Assembly (NCBI GenBank): GCA_004376305.1 | Contig: SOKD01000209.1 | Span: 1 to 7,993, forward strand | Direction of reading: 5' to 3' | Origin: Candidatus Cloacimonadota bacterium | Lineage (GTDB): Bacteria > Hydrothermota > E44-bin80 | DNA length: 7,993 bases | Part shown: in pieces, positions 6,212-7,993 of the stretch | Numbering within the stretch: the first letter of the stretch is position 1 | Layout of the letters: the number at the start of each line of letters is the position of its first letter | Translations under genes and position numbers: made by a program | Notes under the pieces: model-generated | Seen by the model: the letters and a program-made list of their open reading frames with translations, nothing else | What the model was told of the DNA's origin: nothing | Database searches by the model: none

Positions 6212-6249
6212 ATCCTCCAGGTTCCTCACTATTCCGGAATCTGGAGGAT
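6212..6249 (+). terminator. hairpin after ferredoxin, without a T tract
   Basis: ATCCTCCAG (6212-6220) pairs perfectly with CTGGAGGAT (6241-6249). The 20-base loop contains the 10-bp palindrome ATTCCGGAAT (6231-6240). It begins 22 bases after the ferredoxin stop, so it probably ends or protects that transcript, but no T run follows on either strand and it is not a canonical intrinsic terminator. Confidence 0.45.
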
Positions 6250-6267
6250 TAAGGTTCAAGAAAAAAC

Positions 6268-6296
6268 TTGACAAGCCTCAAACGGCGTGATATGAG
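6268..6296 (+). promoter_or_regulatory. promoter of the small ORF-trpS operon
   Basis: TTGACA (6268-6273), a 17-bp spacer and TATGAG (6291-6296) preceded by TG at 6288-6289, an extended -10. Transcription would begin near 6303, 13 bases before the small ORF. A second perfect TATAAT lies at 6305-6310 without a matching -35. No T-box or tryptophan leader peptide is visible. Confidence 0.5.
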
Positions 6297-6315
6297 TATT
6301 TCAGTATAATAGGTG

Positions 6316-6450
6316 ATGGTAAAATTTGACAGCGGTTTATTCAAGGAAAATAAGCGGAAATCGTACACTAAACCTCTCTGGTTGCTTATTTTACTTTTGT
6401 TTGTTGTTCTTTTTCTCATTCGCTTTCTTCATAATTATGTAAGGAAATGA
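6316..6450 (+). CDS. 44-residue single-pass membrane protein upstream of trpS
   Basis: I do not recognise this short ORF. It encodes a basic, polar N-terminus (MVKFDSGLFKENKRKSYTK), one strongly hydrophobic segment at about residues 21-37 (PLWLLILLF then VVLFLIRFL) and a basic tail HNYVRK. This predicts a small inner-membrane protein with one helix. It ends in TGA one base before the trpS ATG, and the trpS ribosome binding site AAGGAA (6441-6446) lies inside its last codons, so the two would be translationally coupled. The start has only AGGTG directly against the ATG, so the ribosome site is poor. Support is the clear helix, flanking basic residues, tight spacing to trpS and a promoter just upstream. 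A non-coding leader remains possible. Confidence 0.6.
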   Translation: MVKFDSGLFKENKRKSYTKPLWLLILLLFVVLFLIRFLHNYVRK

Positions 6451-6451
6451 T

Positions 6452-7432
6452 ATGTCTTACAGAATCCTAAGCGGTTTCAGACCAACAGGGAAAATTCATC
6501 TTGGAAATATCTTTGGTGCCCTTCAAAATTGGAAGAAACTTCAAGAACATAACCAGTGCTTTTTTGAAATAGCAGATTATCATGCTCTCACTACAAACTA
6601 TGACAAAACGGAAAACCTGAAAGATGACATCCTGAACATTGCAGCCGACTGGCTTGCCTTTGGTCTTGATCCCAAAAAGGCTGTTATCTTTGTGCAATCT
6701 GATGTAAGAAACCATGTTGAATTATTTACTCTGCTTTCAATGATCACACCTCTTCCCTTGTTAGAAAGAAATCCGACCTTGAAAGAACAACTCAAAGATC
6801 TCAACATAAGAACAATACACTACGGACATTTAGGCTATCCAGTTCTGCAGGCAGCTGATATTCTTATCTATAGGTCAACAGCAGTTCCGGTCGGTGAAGA
6901 TCAATTGCCGCATATCGAATTAACAAGGGAGATAGCGCGACGTTTCAATAATCTCTATGGAGAGACATTTCCAGAGCCAAAGGCATTGTTAACAAGCTTT
7001 CCAAGAGTTCCGGGACCTGATGGTAAAAGAATGTCAAAATCATTGAATAATACCATTCTGCTCAATGAAAAACCTGGAGACATACAAAAAAAAGTAAAAC
7101 AAGCGTTTACGGACCCACAGAAAATCCGCAAAAATGATAAAGGTCATCCAGACAAGTGTGTAGTTTTTTCATACCACAAAATATTTAATCCTGAGAATGT
7201 TGAGCAAAAAAAAACAGAATGCAAGGAAGGTACTATTGGCTGTGTTGATTGCAAAGCAGAATGCTCTTCAATAATGGCTGCATATCTTGAACCGTATAGA
7301 AAAAAAAGAGAGGCATTACAGAAGAATGAAGGTTTTGTCAGGGATGTGCTGAGAGAAGGTGCGCAAAAAGCAAGGGAAGAAACAAATAAGACAATGGAGC
7401 AAATTCGAAGCCATATGAAGTTATGGGTTTGA
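6452..7432 (+). CDS. trpS: tryptophanyl-tRNA synthetase, Fe-S cluster type
   Basis: A 326-residue class I aminoacyl-tRNA synthetase that charges tRNA(Trp), of normal bacterial length. The HIGH-type motif is PTGKIHLGN (11-19) and the KMSKS-type loop is RMSKS (193-197). Residues 134-145 region (GYPVLQAADIL) and the VGEDQLPHIELTREIARRFN block are typical of bacterial TrpRS. Cysteines C236, C257, C264 and C267 form C-x20-C-x6-C-x2-C, closely matching the [4Fe-4S] motif near the anticodon-binding region of Thermotoga maritima TrpRS (C-x22-C-x6-C-x2-C); a further C271 follows. The start ATG has AAGGAA 5 bases upstream. The gene ends with tandem stops TGA TAA. It follows the 44-residue ORF after one base and precedes a membrane protein gene by 21 bases, so the three likely share a transcript. 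Confidence 0.97.
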   Translation: MSYRILSGFRPTGKIHLGNIFGALQNWKKLQEHNQCFFEIADYHALTTNYDKTENLKDDILNIAADWLAFGLDPKKAVIFVQSDVRNHVELFTLLSMITPLPLLERNPTLKEQLKDLNIRTIHYGHLGYPVLQAADILIYRSTAVPVGEDQLPHIELTREIARRFNNLYGETFPEPKALLTSFPRVPGPDGKRMSKSLNNTILLNEKPGDIQKKVKQAFTDPQKIRKNDKGHPDKCVVFSYHKIFNPENVEQKKTECKEGTIGCVDCKAECSSIMAAYLEPYRKKREALQKNEGFVRDVLREGAQKAREETNKTMEQIRSHMKLWV

Positions 7433-7453
7433 TAACTAAAAGGAGGTGCTTTA

Positions 7454-7993
7454 ATGATTAAACTACGATTCAATTTCATGGATGTTTTCTCCGCAGCCAG
7501 GCTTGGACTCAACGGCAAAAAAATTCAGATCGGAACAATTGGAATATTTCTCAGTGCTTTTACGTACAGCTTGCTAACATATTGTGCACTTTTTGCAAGT
7601 AAATGGGCATGGCTTGACATCTGGAAAACATTCAGGTACATACCTATCCCTTACCCCCTCAATGTTATTCATTTCAGTGTGTGGGGATGGATTATCTGGA
7701 TTATCGGAATCTTCATCAGCTTTTTCTTCATTACCATAACAATGACTGCAATTTCAAAAACAACATACGAGCAATTGAAGGGTGATGAATTCTATGAAGT
7801 ACGGGAAGCATTCAAGTTTGGATTCAAGTACTGGAAAGGCTCCTTTCTTGCTCCAATAACACTTCTCTTGTTCATCGCAGCACTTGTCATTGCGGGAATT
7901 GTATTTGGATTAATCGGAAGAATTCCGCACTCAGGTCAAGTTATCTTACTGGCCTTTTTATCGTTCTTTTTCGCCGGTGCTCTTTTTGTGGTG
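7454..7993 (+). CDS. multi-pass membrane protein of unknown function (3' end cut)
   Basis: An open frame of 180 codons with no stop before the window end. It starts at ATG 7454 behind a very strong ribosome binding site, AAGGAGGTG, 7 bases from GGAGG to the ATG. After a short amphipathic, basic N-terminus (MIKLRFNFMDVFSAARLGLNGKK) there are four hydrophobic segments at roughly residues 26-47, 76-100, 131-155 and 162-180. The loop at 101-130 is polar and charged (TTYEQLKGDEFYEVREAFKFGFKYWKG) and probably cytoplasmic. I see no transporter or enzyme signature and do not assign a family. Its place 21 bases behind trpS suggests co-transcription, not necessarily a shared function. Confidence 0.85.
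   Translation, partial: MIKLRFNFMDVFSAARLGLNGKKIQIGTIGIFLSAFTYSLLTYCALFASKWAWLDIWKTFRYIPIPYPLNVIHFSVWGWIIWIIGIFISFFFITITMTAISKTTYEQLKGDEFYEVREAFKFGFKYWKGSFLAPITLLLFIAALVIAGIVFGLIGRIPHSGQVILLAFLSFFFAGALFVV

Noticed and set aside
6268..6309. A 13-codon TTG-started peptide downstream of the GGAGG arm
   Set aside because: The TTG is the promoter -35, the distance to GGAGG is about 20 bases, and the peptide has no informative residues.
6191..6451. A T-box riboswitch or tryptophan leader peptide controlling trpS
   Set aside because: No T-box-like conserved sequence, no run of Trp codons and no terminator with T tract before trpS.
7430..7432. TGA at the trpS end read as Trp
   Set aside because: It is followed at once by TAA, and the protein already has the normal length, so it is a tandem stop.

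Overview
The window looks like ordinary chromosome from an anaerobic, moderately AT-rich bacterium. The Fe-S signature in its tryptophanyl-tRNA synthetase, an Asp-ligated one-cluster ferredoxin of the Pyrococcus type, and a TGS/uridine-kinase fusion protein together suggest an anaerobic, possibly thermophilic lineage such as Thermotogota or an uncultivated candidate phylum. This placement is inference from memory of protein families, and I cannot name the taxon. There is no sign of phage, insertion sequence, CRISPR or tRNA/rRNA genes.

Layout. Positions 1-1907 (minus strand) carry radC followed one base later by hflX, whose 3' end runs off the window. Positions 1908-2033 are a divergent promoter region with a 12-bp perfect palindrome. 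From 2034 to 3677 (plus) lies a TGS/ThrRS-like plus P-loop kinase fusion. A 182-bp gap (3678-3859) holds a weak terminator-like hairpin and an inverted repeat touching the next start codon. Positions 3860-5572 encode a lipoprotein with TPR-like helices and a periplasmic binding domain (LpoA-like layout). It is interrupted by two in-frame TAG codons nine bases apart while the rest of the frame is intact. A small Lys-rich two-helix membrane protein follows (5615-5854) and seems to start at a non-AUG codon. Then comes a ferredoxin with its own promoter and a 3' hairpin (5984-6190). The last group is a 44-residue one-helix membrane protein (6316-6450), trpS (6452-7432) and a multi-pass membrane protein cut by the window end (7454-7993), spaced as one operon.

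The genes do not form one obvious pathway. They are housekeeping and envelope functions: ribosome rescue, a RadC-type JAMM protein, nucleotide-kinase-like activity, envelope lipoprotein, electron transfer and tRNA charging. I found no clearly new multi-gene system. The points most worth a second look are the double-amber lipoprotein, the probable ATC start of the gene after it, the small membrane protein coupled to trpS, and start codons placed directly behind -10 elements (radC and the 44-residue ORF), which would give leaderless mRNAs. Every gene whose end is visible stops with TAA or TGA; TAG appears only inside the lipoprotein frame.
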